Below are positions 38,041 through 45,871 of a stretch of DNA of 64,000 nt, piece by piece. Source of the DNA: Nostoc desertorum CM1-VF14. GTDB taxonomy: Bacteria; Cyanobacteriota; Cyanobacteriia; Cyanobacteriales; Nostocaceae. Made by a program: the position numbers and the translations under genes. The notes under the pieces were generated by a model. That model did not search any database. It was not told the DNA's origin and saw only the letters and a list, made by a program, of their open reading frames with translations. Where the stretch lies: the NCBI GenBank assembly GCA_019359245.1, contig JAHHHR010000031.1, positions 35,515-99,514 of the forward strand, given 5' to 3'. Numbering within the stretch: the stretch's first letter is position 1; each line of letters opens with the position of its first letter.

Positions 38041-39204
38041 TTAACTTCTAAGTTGTACAGGCATAGCTAAATAGGTCATTTTCAAACCACCCAATGGTGT
38101 AAAAATCACTGGAGTTAAGCTTTGATTTAAATGCATTTGAATTTCAGAAGATGGTAACTCTTTCAAGCCTTCCATCAAATATTTAATATTAAAAGCAATT
38201 TCAATATTTTCCCCAGAAATTTGTGCCGGCATTGACTCTCTACCACTGCCCACATCTTGAGCTTCACAAGATAAGGTAATTTCTTGAGCTTCACTATCAA
38301 TAGTAACCTTAACAATATTATTTTTCTGATCAGCTAACACAGCAATCCGTTCTAAAGTGCTGACGAATTGTCGCCGTTCAATTGTGACTTGTCGCTCAAA
38401 TTGACGCGGAATTAGTTGCCGATATGCAGGATATTGCCCTTCTAGTGTGCGACTAGTTAAACGTTGATTTTGCCATGCAAACACAACTTGACCTTGATCG
38501 AAGTATAAAGCTACAGGTTCATCTGATGAGGCGCTATGAGCTAGCATTCGTTGGAGTTCGCGTAATGCTCTAGCTGGTACTGTCACTTCTAGTTGACTAG
38601 TTCCACCCAAAGGACGCTCGTTGCTAGTTTCTACCACTGCGAGGCGATGTCCGTCGGTAGCTGCAAATTCTAGTGTATCTTGTTTAACTGTTAAATGTAC
38701 TCCCGTAAGTACTTGCTTGGTTTCATCACCACTTGTCGCAAACAATGAACCCCGTAATCCTTCAATTAATGCAGCAGTGGTGAGATGGATTACTTCTGTA
38801 TTTTCAATTACAGGTAGTTCGGGAAATTCTTCCGGCCCCATTGCTCGGACTTGGTAATGTCCACTCTTGGGGGTAAGTGTGACTATTAAACCTTCTCCAC
38901 CGGGTGTTACACCTGTGAGGGCTGATTCATCGTCTAGAGTGATTTCGCCTTCTGGAAGACGAGAGGTGATGTCTACAAGTAACTTAGCAGGAAGTGCGAT
39001 CGCACCACTTTGCCATACCTCTGCGTTAAAGCTGGTGCGGATTCCTAAGCTGAGATCAAAGGCTGTTAAGCTTACTTGGTTAGTTTCAGCATCCGCTTGC
39101 AGCAGCACATTGGCAAGTACTGGATGAGTCGGCCGTGAAGGTACTGCACGACTAACGAGTGAGAGGTTTGTACTGAGATCGCTTTGGGAGCAAACTAATT
39201 TCAT
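38041..39204 (-). CDS. dnaN: DNA polymerase III beta subunit (sliding clamp)
   Basis: 387 residues in three similar domains, as expected of a clamp monomer that dimerises around DNA. Recognisable blocks include MKLVCSQSDLSTNLS, HPVLANVLLQ, EFPELP, LTGVHL, ATDGHRLAV, and the C-terminal FNIKYLMEGL and YLAMPVQLRS. The gene is not beside dnaA or recF here, which is usual in cyanobacteria. No DnaA-box cluster was seen around it. Confidence 0.97.
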   Translation of the reverse strand: MKLVCSQSDLSTNLSLVSRAVPSRPTHPVLANVLLQADAETNQVSLTAFDLSLGIRTSFNAEVWQSGAIALPAKLLVDITSRLPEGEITLDDESALTGVTPGGEGLIVTLTPKSGHYQVRAMGPEEFPELPVIENTEVIHLTTAALIEGLRGSLFATSGDETKQVLTGVHLTVKQDTLEFAATDGHRLAVVETSNERPLGGTSQLEVTVPARALRELQRMLAHSASSDEPVALYFDQGQVVFAWQNQRLTSRTLEGQYPAYRQLIPRQFERQVTIERRQFVSTLERIAVLADQKNNIVKVTIDSEAQEITLSCEAQDVGSGRESMPAQISGENIEIAFNIKYLMEGLKELPSSEIQMHLNQSLTPVIFTPLGGLKMTYLAMPVQLRS

Positions 39205-39248
39205 AAGTCAGATTCAGCTGGTGAAGGATATCGTAACATCCTTATTGT

Positions 39249-39374
39249 TTATAGGCGATCGCTATTTGTTTGATTAGCGTGTAAGCGTAGGCATAGCTGA
39301 TGATGTGAGTCTGCTGAGTCGTAAAAAGCAACCAACAAACCTGTATCTACTAAAATCGTAGGATAATAGGTCAT
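39249..39374 (-). pseudogene. truncated PIN-domain toxin
   Basis: 41 codons: MTYYPTILVDTGLLVAFYDS then ADSHHQL, which is the first strand and first acidic residue of a VapC-like PIN ribonuclease; a stop follows at 39249, so the other catalytic acids are lost. Its ATG overlaps the TGA of the antitoxin gene (ATGA), the classic toxin-antitoxin arrangement. Sequence past the break (GCGTAGGCATAGCT) looks like an interspersed repeat, which may have caused the truncation. Confidence 0.7.
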
Positions 39375-39646
39375 GATTCCTGTTGGCGGCTCTGCTGTAT
39401 CCGTGACGCGATCACCGCTCTCCGAACATCTCGGTCTGATAAATTACCTACTGAGAGCAAATGCTGGGGAATTCCTCCCATGCGCTCTAGAATGCTTTGC
39501 TCAGATGGCTGGCTTTGCTCACCATGAGATGTGGAATTTTTCTGATCCTGTCTATCTTTTATGAATAGCAAGAAGTCTAGCACTTCTTCCACTAAAGAAT
39601 CTGAAACCTGCTCAATTTCCTGAATAAGTTGCTCTCTGGCTGTCAT
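39371..39646 (-). CDS. antitoxin-like protein (DUF2281 type)
   Basis: 91 residues beginning MTAREQLIQEIEQVSDSLVE EVLDFLLFIK, the usual start of cyanobacterial DUF2281-like antitoxins encoded with PIN toxins. A polar linker and a short C-terminal region (MGGIPQHLLSVGNLSDRDVR) follow. The partner toxin directly downstream is truncated, so this antitoxin is orphaned. Confidence 0.75.
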   Translation of the reverse strand: MTAREQLIQEIEQVSDSLVEEVLDFLLFIKDRQDQKNSTSHGEQSQPSEQSILERMGGIPQHLLSVGNLSDRDVRRAVIASRIQQSRQQES

Positions 39647-39792
39647 AAATTATCTGTCTCAATACCAACAGGACTTTATTTATCACGTTAACAAGCTTTG
39701 AGAAGCAATTTTATCTTAGACAACAGGCAAAAGCGATGTCTACGACGAGCTATGCCTACGCTTCTACGCTTCAAGCTGTAAAAGTTTAAACC

Positions 39793-40023
39793 TTTGCAAC
39801 AAATACTCTTTCATGTATAAGAAAGGCTTAAGTATTTCTTGCAAATGTATAAGTCGTTGCAACAAATGCTTAATACTTTGCAACAAATGCTCTTTCATAT
39901 ATAAGAAAGGCTTAAGTATTTCTTGCAAATGTATAAGTCATTGCAGCAATTGTTTAATGCTTTGCAACAAATGCTCTTTCATGTATAAGAAAGGCTTAAA
40001 TCATTGCAGCATTTGTTGTAATG
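39793..40023. repeat. 84-bp tandem repeat, two full units and one shortened unit
   Basis: Units start at 39793, 39877 and 39961 with TTTGCAACAAATxCTCTTTC; the period is exactly 84 bases. Units 1 and 2 differ at about eight positions; unit 3 lacks about 21 internal bases. Each full unit contains the stem AAGAAA/TTTCTT around GGCTTAAGTA and further GCAACAAATGC-like dyads. The even reading period produces a Cys-rich open frame, but coding is doubtful. Confidence 0.85.
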
Positions 40024-40183
40024 AACTTATGAATCTATTGACTACCTGAAACTAAAGTTAGTCTAAGTGAAATTAACTAAAGCTTTAGAAGCATTAGCGC
40101 CACTGATTTGCTATATTTTCCCATGACAATCAAAAATGTTTTGGTATAAAACAGTACTATTAAACTAATAGCAGAGATGCATT

Positions 40184-40624
40184 ATGGCACGTCGCAAAAG
40201 AAATTCCACCGTTTTAGAACGAGCCGATCGCCGCATTGAAAGTTTACAATCTATCAGCGTAGAACTTGACTTTGGCGGAGGACTGACTATCCAAGCTTAT
40301 AATAAGACAATTAACGATCTCCGGTCTAAGCTTGCTGCCTACAACACTGCGTTATCTACCATTGACAAACTCACAGATGACGTGAACAACGCAGAACAAG
40401 TTGTAATCGCAATGTCAGAAAAAATGTTACTAGGAGTTGGCAGCCGTTACGGTAAAACCAGCCAGGAATACGAGATGGCGGGTGGTGCTAGACGAGGTAA
40501 TACTAAGAAGAAGCGAAGCGTAGTAAGCAATTCCAAAGTTACCAATCCTTTAGCAGCCGATTCTGTTCAGCCTTCTTCTGGAAATGGATCTATGAACGGG
40601 GTGTCGAGTGCGATCGTAAGTTAG
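40184..40624 (+). CDS. hypothetical basic/coiled-coil protein
   Basis: 146 residues. It begins MARRKRNSTVLERADRRIES, continues with a helical region (TIQAYNKTINDLRSKLAAYN, LTDDVNNAEQVVIAMSEKM), then GVGSRYGKTSQEYEMAGGAR and a low-complexity Ser/Asn tail. I do not recognise the family; the basic start and GxRYGK stretch could bind nucleic acid. It lies just downstream of the 84-bp tandem repeats and is followed by a hairpin terminator. Confidence 0.7.
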   Translation: MARRKRNSTVLERADRRIESLQSISVELDFGGGLTIQAYNKTINDLRSKLAAYNTALSTIDKLTDDVNNAEQVVIAMSEKMLLGVGSRYGKTSQEYEMAGGARRGNTKKKRSVVSNSKVTNPLAADSVQPSSGNGSMNGVSSAIVS

Positions 40625-40659
40625 CTAGCTAATTTACAATAGAAAACCAATGCCTACCC

Positions 40660-40693
40660 AACGGGAGATTCACAACATCGTCACTCTCCCGTT
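40660..40693. terminator. bidirectional hairpin terminator
   Basis: Perfect 9-bp stem AACGGGAGA / TCTCCCGTT with a 16-base loop, located between the convergent 146-residue gene and the vapC-like gene, overlapping the stop codon of the latter. Confidence 0.6.
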
Positions 40694-41088
40694 TAAGGGG
40701 TAATAAGCCGTAAATTGGAAATTCCTAGAAAATCTTTGATGTTGTGAGTGACTAAGGGTAAGTCATGGCGTAAAGCCGTTGCTGCAATCCAAGCGTCTTG
40801 AGGTGAAATCGCTCGTCCCGCGCTTTGTCGCTCTACACGCACCTGCGCCCATTGCCGACAAAGGTTTTGATCGACCGGAATGATAAGGTAATTTGACAGG
40901 TATTGCTCTAGCTGTGCGAGGCGACGATCGCCCCACTGACGCAAAATTGCCCACTGAAGAAGTTTGGCGACAGTTATAAACGACAGTGCCAATTCCTGAT
41001 TACTCAAAACTGGTAAATAAGGGTCAGCATAGTCGCTACCTTTGAAAATGAAGGAGGCAATGTCAGTATCAATAAGCAGAAGACTCAT
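40693..41088 (-). CDS. vapC: type II toxin, VapC-like PIN ribonuclease
   Basis: 131 residues with the PIN-domain acidic residues: D7 in LLLIDTDI, E-like region SFITVAKLLQW, D99 in SPQDAWIAATAL and N-terminal of LVTHNIKDF. The usual conserved Glu of the second motif (TxxE) appears as TVAK, so the active site may be altered or use another acid. It lies 11 bases after the antitoxin gene on the same strand. Confidence 0.85.
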   Translation of the reverse strand: MSLLLIDTDIASFIFKGSDYADPYLPVLSNQELALSFITVAKLLQWAILRQWGDRRLAQLEQYLSNYLIIPVDQNLCRQWAQVRVERQSAGRAISPQDAWIAATALRHDLPLVTHNIKDFLGISNLRLITP

Positions 41089-41099
41089 AGAAGTTTAGA

Positions 41100-41393
41100 T
41101 TAGATTACCTCTTGGCGCTGCTGTCGCAGGAAGGTGAGGAAGTCCTCAATTGAGTCTTCTTCGGGCCAAAAGTTAGCGGCGAGATCCTTGAGGTTATGAA
41201 CAGTCGTAGGGGTTTGGGTGGCTAGTAGCTGCTTGAGCGTAGAGCCATGCCAAAACTCGGTACTGAGGGTTTTGAGATCGGTTTGGGAATTTGAGGCGGA
41301 ATCGATTTGAGTGAGGATTTGTAGTAGTTGTAGACGCTCTGTAGATGAGAGCAGTCGGATGGCAGCGATCGCAGCTTCGAGTTGTGGGGTCAT
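41100..41393 (-). CDS. antitoxin-like partner of the VapC-type toxin
   Basis: 97 residues opening MTPQLEAAIAAIRLLSSTER LQLLQIL, a helical pattern shared by many small cyanobacterial genes located before PIN toxins. The C-terminal acidic stretch (WPEEDSIEDFLTFL) would suit toxin binding. Gap to the toxin gene is 11 bases. Named by position and pattern rather than by a firm domain match. Confidence 0.65.
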   Translation of the reverse strand: MTPQLEAAIAAIRLLSSTERLQLLQILTQIDSASNSQTDLKTLSTEFWHGSTLKQLLATQTPTTVHNLKDLAANFWPEEDSIEDFLTFLRQQRQEVI

Positions 41394-41578
41394 GGCAAAC
41401 CTTTTAATAGTCTAGTTATATGCTATGTGAATTCAGGAGCAATCTTTGCTGCTCGGCACTGGTTCTAAAATTTCTTGATTATTTTGCAACCAACATGGTA
41501 AGAGCCGATGCAGACAATCCAAATTTGAGCATCCTAATGGTGAGCTTCGAGGCGAACGAATTGAAGATCAAGGTTTTT

Positions 41579-41625
41579 AACCCGCGGAGGCGGGTTTTGT
41601 TTGTGTAGCCGCGACTTCCAGTCGC
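41579..41625. repeat. two consecutive hairpins (REP-like)
   Basis: AACCCGC/GCGGGTT with loop GGAG (41579-41596), followed by TTGTTTG, then GCGACT/AGTCGC with loop TCC (41611-41625). The first resembles a Rho-independent terminator on the plus strand, although no gene obviously ends here. Confidence 0.55.
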
Positions 41626-41704
41626 CCGGTGTAGTATGCAAACATACTATAATTTGTGAAAAGCCTAATTTATCCTACTCCTAAAGACGCAAGAGGTATC
41701 GTTG

Positions 41705-43237
41705 GTGTCGCTCAAAGTATTCTGTTCATACTCTCACAACGACGAACCCCTGAAAGATTAACTAGCTAAACACCTAACTATGTTGGAACGGCAAGGTGTA
41801 ATTTCAACTTGGCACGATCGCAAGATACCACCTGGAAAAGAATGGGATCAGCAGATTAATGAAAATTTGAATACAGCCGACATTATTCTATTGCTCGTCA
41901 GTTCAGACTTTATACATTCTAAATACTGCTGGGATGTTGAAGTTACCAGAGCAATAAAACGCCACGAAGCGGGAGAGGCTTGCGTTATTCCAATTATTCT
42001 ACGAAAAGTTTCTTGGCAATCAGCACCATTTGCTAAACTACAAGCTTTGCCCAAAAATGCCCTACCTGTTAAGTCTTGGAATGATCAAGACGATGCATTC
42101 ACAAATGTAGCTGACGGAATTGAGATTGCTGCTAAGAAACTAATTAAAGAGCGTGAGCAGGAACGGTTAAACATCGAAGCCGCCATAGCTCAGTATCGCC
42201 AGAAGGCTGAATATTTTGCGTCTGATGGCAAGATTTCCCCTCTGGAATCGGATATATTGAACGATTTACAGAAAAAGTTAAGATTACCAGATATAGAAGC
42301 CAGTACAATCCGAAAAAATGCATTAGACTCTTACAGGATATATAAGGAAAACATAGAGAGATACAGGTTATTCTTGATAAATTTTATAAATGAACAAGGA
42401 TATCCATTAGATGGAAACGCTGAAAGCGAATTAAAGGAATTTCAACAACACTATAAGCTTAACGATAAAGATATAATTCGCTTAAGGGAAGCAGAGCTTT
42501 TTACAGCTCTAGAAATAGTTCTAATTCCTGGTGGGAAATTCTTGATGGGTTCCCCAGAGGATGAGCCAGAACGACTCAATTCTGAAAGTCCACAGCACAC
42601 TGTTACCGTTCAACCCTTTTTCATGGGCAAATATCCAGTTACACAAAGCCAATGGGCTGTTGTAGCCACGCTGAAAAAGGTAAATATTGATTTAAATCCC
42701 GATCCCTCGCACTTCAAAGGCGCTAATCGACCTGTTGAACAAGTATCTTGGGATGATGCAATTGAGTTTTGCGCCAGATTATCTAACAAGACTGGGAAAA
42801 CTTATCGCTTGCCTAGTGAGGCAGAGTGGGAATATGCCTGTCGTGCGGGAACGACTACCCCATTTTATTTTGGTGAGACGATTACGACTGACTTAGCGAA
42901 TTATGACGGTAACTATACTTATGGTGCTGAGTCAAAGGGTGAATATCGTGAGCAAACTACAGATGTCGGAAAATTTTCACCAAATCCCTTTGGTTTATTT
43001 GATATGCATGGTAATATATGCGAATGGTGTCAGGATGCTTGGCACGAAAATTATAAAGGAGCACCAACAGACGACAGCGCTTGGATGAGTGACGATAATG
43101 AGCGGCTGCTGCGTGGTGGTTCATGGGACGACTTTCCGGGGGCCTGCCGCTCGGCCGAGCGCGACAGGTTCGCGCATGACAATAGGAACAACGACGTGGG
43201 TTTTCGGGTTGTGGTTGCGGCTCCCCTCAGGACTTAG
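41705..43237 (+). pseudogene. TIR domain-FGE/sulfatase-modifying-factor fusion, interrupted by a stop
   Basis: From GTG 41705 the frame reads SLKVFCSYSHNDEPLKD, then TAA at 41759-41761, then LAKHLTMLERQGVISTWHDR in the same frame. This is a cyanobacterial TIR domain broken by one nonsense change. Translation could restart at ATG 41780 (485 residues) but would lack the first TIR strand. After the TIR (to about residue 130 from the restart) comes a helical linker, then an FGE-type C-lectin-fold domain: IPGGKFLMGSPEDE, RLPSEAEWEYACRAGT, GNICEWCQDAW, LLRGGSWDD, GFRVV. The formylglycine-generating activity is unlikely; the fold often serves as ligand binder. Confidence 0.8.
43105..43236 (+). other. 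candidate diversity-generating retroelement variable region
   Basis: The last 130 bases of the TIR-FGE gene are much richer in G+C (about 64% by hand count over 43105-43224) than the rest of the gene and are rich in GAC, AAC and AAT codons: RGGSWDDFPGACRS, then DNRNND before VGFRVV. Position at the C-terminal end of a C-type-lectin fold is where retroelement variable regions lie. No template repeat or reverse transcriptase is present in the window. Confidence 0.45.
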
Positions 43238-43364
43238 TATCCCTTTACACTCTTGCCCTGTTGCCCTCTTTGCTTTTTTCTTTTCCCTTCTTCATTTCTC
43301 TCGCGCTCTGCGCGCTCAATGCTCAGAGTCAGTCCATATTACTGCATTGTTGCATAATTGGATT

Positions 43365-43943
43365 TTAGACTTGTCCAGCCGTCAATACTTGGACTGCGGT
43401 CACATCCAGCATTGGAAAAGTCGCTGACTTAATAATGTCTGTTCCCTGAAATACAGTTTCTTCATACAGTCCATCTACCAGAGTCAGCAGAGTAATTCTA
43501 GCTCTCTGAGCATCAACAATCCAGTATTCAGGGATACCTCGTGCAGCATACTCAGAACGTTTATAGCGGTAGTCTCTATCCTCATTTACCTTTCCAGGAG
43601 AGACGACCTCAACCACTAATGTTGGAGAAGGCATATCTGGAGTGATTGTCGCTCGTCCGCCTGCGATTGCTTCTAGTAACTCTTGTGTCAATATCATTAA
43701 ATCAGGTAGCCGTACACGAGTGCGGTTGCCTATGACCACAAGTTCTGTATCTTTATGGCGAATGAGTTGAATTGGGACAAACTTGAGAAACTGTGACAGT
43801 AGATAGAGAGAAATCAAGTTATTCCTATCGCTTTCCGGTGGCATTTCAACTAACTCTCCATCCACAAGTTCATAGCGAACATCTGTGCCATCATCATAGA
43901 CAAGATACTCGTCCAGAGTGAGTTTTTTGATTGCTGTGGTCAT
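43365..43943 (-). CDS. Uma2 family (DUF820) putative endonuclease
   Basis: 192 residues: KLTLDEYLVYDDGTDVRYEL, DGELVEMPPES, RLPDLMIL (Asp), LVVEVVSPGK (Glu), YRYKRSEYAARGIPEYWIVD (Lys and the terminal strand). All PD-(D/E)XK nuclease positions are present, more canonical than the copy at 12807. Convergent with the TIR-FGE gene, 127 bases apart. Confidence 0.92.
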   Translation of the reverse strand: MTTAIKKLTLDEYLVYDDGTDVRYELVDGELVEMPPESDRNNLISLYLLSQFLKFVPIQLIRHKDTELVVIGNRTRVRLPDLMILTQELLEAIAGGRATITPDMPSPTLVVEVVSPGKVNEDRDYRYKRSEYAARGIPEYWIVDAQRARITLLTLVDGLYEETVFQGTDIIKSATFPMLDVTAVQVLTAGQV

Positions 43944-44204
43944 AGACTTTTTACTTAATCATCACTCTAAACATAGATTTTACCTTATTGCTCGGTTAAG
44001 CTTAAAAAATAACTCCAATGTAGATTGGGTTGAAGAACGGAACTGAAAATTTTGGTATCAATCCTCAATTTCATGCCAATTTCATTTTGAGATGAAAGAC
44101 TGGGTATAAGGTGCAGAAAAATCCCCCTAAACAAAGCTAGCTTTGTTTACCAAAAATTACGATCGCAATTTCTTTGCACCCATACTTCAGATTTTCTGAT
44201 AACG

Positions 44205-45869
44205 ATGCCCAACTCTCTGCGTTTCCAACCAATTCTAACCATGCGTTGTGTTTCTGGTACACTTGTCAGCTTACTATTATTGGCAAGCCCAGTAGCAGTT
44301 TTAGCCCACGCCGGACACGGAGATGAATTTCAAGGAGAAAGTGAAGCCACCCCAGCAACTAGCTCTATTCAAGTTGACAATCAAACTGCCCAACGTTTAG
44401 GAATTAAAGTTGAGCCAGTTAAAAGCCAGCGTTTAGCCGTGGGTATAAAAACCACAGGGCAGATTGAAACTCTACCTAGTAAACAAGTAGAAGTAACCAC
44501 ACCAATTGTAGGCGCGAAGGTAGTTGAGTTATTGGTAGAACCTGGTGCATTAGTTAAACAAGGTCAACCCGTCGCTATACTATCTAGTCCAGATTTGGTA
44601 GAACTGCGGGTAAACTCCCAGGAAAAACTGGCTCAAGGTCAGGCTGATTTACAACAAGCCTTAGCTGATTTAAAATTAGCGCAACAAAACCGCGATCGCT
44701 ATCAACAAATTACCACAGCAGAGATCACCCAAGCCGAAAGTCAAGTGGCATTTTCCCAAGAAAAGTATGATAAAGATCAACAATTAGTTGCCCAAGGTGC
44801 TTTACCACGGCGTAATGCACTCGAATCTCAAACCCAACTGGCACAAGCTAAAGCTGAACTTACCAAAGCCAATAGCCGCCGAGAGGTTATTGAGGCTGAA
44901 AATCAACTTAAACGCGCTCAGGCATCTGTTGACGTAGCAAAATCCCGGATTACTCTCAGTAACAGCACTTATGAAACTCGGCTGCAACAACTAGGAATCC
45001 GTGGCAATGCTAAAGGATTAGTGACAGTAACATCTCCCATTTCTGGGAAGGTTGCAGATAGAGAAGTTACCCTTGGTCAAACCTTTGAAGATGCAGGTGG
45101 TAAATTGATGACGATTGTCAATGACAATCAGGTTTTTGCCACAGCAAATATATATGAAAAAGATTTAGATAAAGTTAAAGCAGGACAACAAGTTAGGGTT
45201 AAAGTTGCTTCAGTCCCGAATCGTATTTTCACGGGACGAATTGCGGTAATTAATTCTGTAGTCGCAGGTGAGACGCAGGTTGTACCTGTGAAAGCCGAAA
45301 TCAATAACCCTGGTGGTGTACTCAAGCCTGGAATGTTTGCAGAGTTGGAAGTTTTGACAAACCAAAGCTCCTCAGCTAGCTTGGCGATTAAGAGTGCGGC
45401 TGTGGTTGAAGCAAATGGCAAGAAACAGGTTTATGTCCAAAATGGCAATGCTTATCAACCTGTTGAAGTTAGCTTAGGTCAAACCTCTGGAGATATGGTT
45501 GAGGTAAAAACTGGTTTATTCGAGGGAGATATGATTGTCACCCAACGCGCACCGCAACTTTATGCTCAATCTCTGCGCGGTGATACCAAGAAAAAAGCAG
45601 ACGAACACACGGAAACTTCTGTACAAACAACAGAGACTAAAACGCCTAGCTTGCCAGTACCTTGGTGGATGGCAGCCGGGGGAGGAGCAGCACTAGCTAC
45701 TATAGCTTTTATCGCAGGTACTTTCTGGGCTGGTCGTCATCGCAAACATCAATATCAATTAGCCACAGAAAGCTACCTTACAGAAGAACCTCTAAACAGT
45801 GCCGCGCCAGAATTCAATGATAACCATAGCGTGACAAGTAAAGATTCAGAAATCAAGATTGAAAAATAA
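44205..45869 (+). CDS. RND efflux periplasmic adaptor (CzcB/CusB-like)
   Basis: 554 residues. A signal peptide (LVSLLLLASPVAVLAHA) is followed by HAGHGDEF, a His-rich start seen in heavy-metal adaptors. Then a lipoyl half-motif (TPIVGAKVVELLVEPGALVKQGQPV), a long alpha-hairpin (about 145-255), the second lipoyl half (TSPISGKVADREVTLGQTF) and beta-barrel and membrane-proximal domains. Unusually a hydrophobic helix near residue 490 (WWMAAGGGAALATIAFIAG) and a basic/polar tail end the protein. First gene of an apparent operon with the RND pump (2 bases apart). Confidence 0.9.
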   Translation: MPNSLRFQPILTMRCVSGTLVSLLLLASPVAVLAHAGHGDEFQGESEATPATSSIQVDNQTAQRLGIKVEPVKSQRLAVGIKTTGQIETLPSKQVEVTTPIVGAKVVELLVEPGALVKQGQPVAILSSPDLVELRVNSQEKLAQGQADLQQALADLKLAQQNRDRYQQITTAEITQAESQVAFSQEKYDKDQQLVAQGALPRRNALESQTQLAQAKAELTKANSRREVIEAENQLKRAQASVDVAKSRITLSNSTYETRLQQLGIRGNAKGLVTVTSPISGKVADREVTLGQTFEDAGGKLMTIVNDNQVFATANIYEKDLDKVKAGQQVRVKVASVPNRIFTGRIAVINSVVAGETQVVPVKAEINNPGGVLKPGMFAELEVLTNQSSSASLAIKSAAVVEANGKKQVYVQNGNAYQPVEVSLGQTSGDMVEVKTGLFEGDMIVTQRAPQLYAQSLRGDTKKKADEHTETSVQTTETKTPSLPVPWWMAAGGGAALATIAFIAGTFWAGRHRKHQYQLATESYLTEEPLNSAAPEFNDNHSVTSKDSEIKIEK

Positions 45870-45871
45870 CC

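Noticed and set aside
37720..39260. Replication origin near dnaN
   Set aside because: No cluster of DnaA boxes (TTTTCCACA-like) in the flanking intergenic DNA; only isolated matches elsewhere.
39793..40023. CRISPR array
   Set aside because: Units are contiguous 84-bp tandem copies without unique spacers between short repeats.
39813..40049. Cys-rich open frame with 28-residue repeats
   Set aside because: It arises because the 84-bp tandem unit is divisible by three; no ribosome binding site, no family, and unit 3 has a deletion.
41420..41608. 62-codon frame upstream of the TIR gene
   Set aside because: Ends inside the REP-like hairpins and lacks a ribosome binding site or family resemblance.
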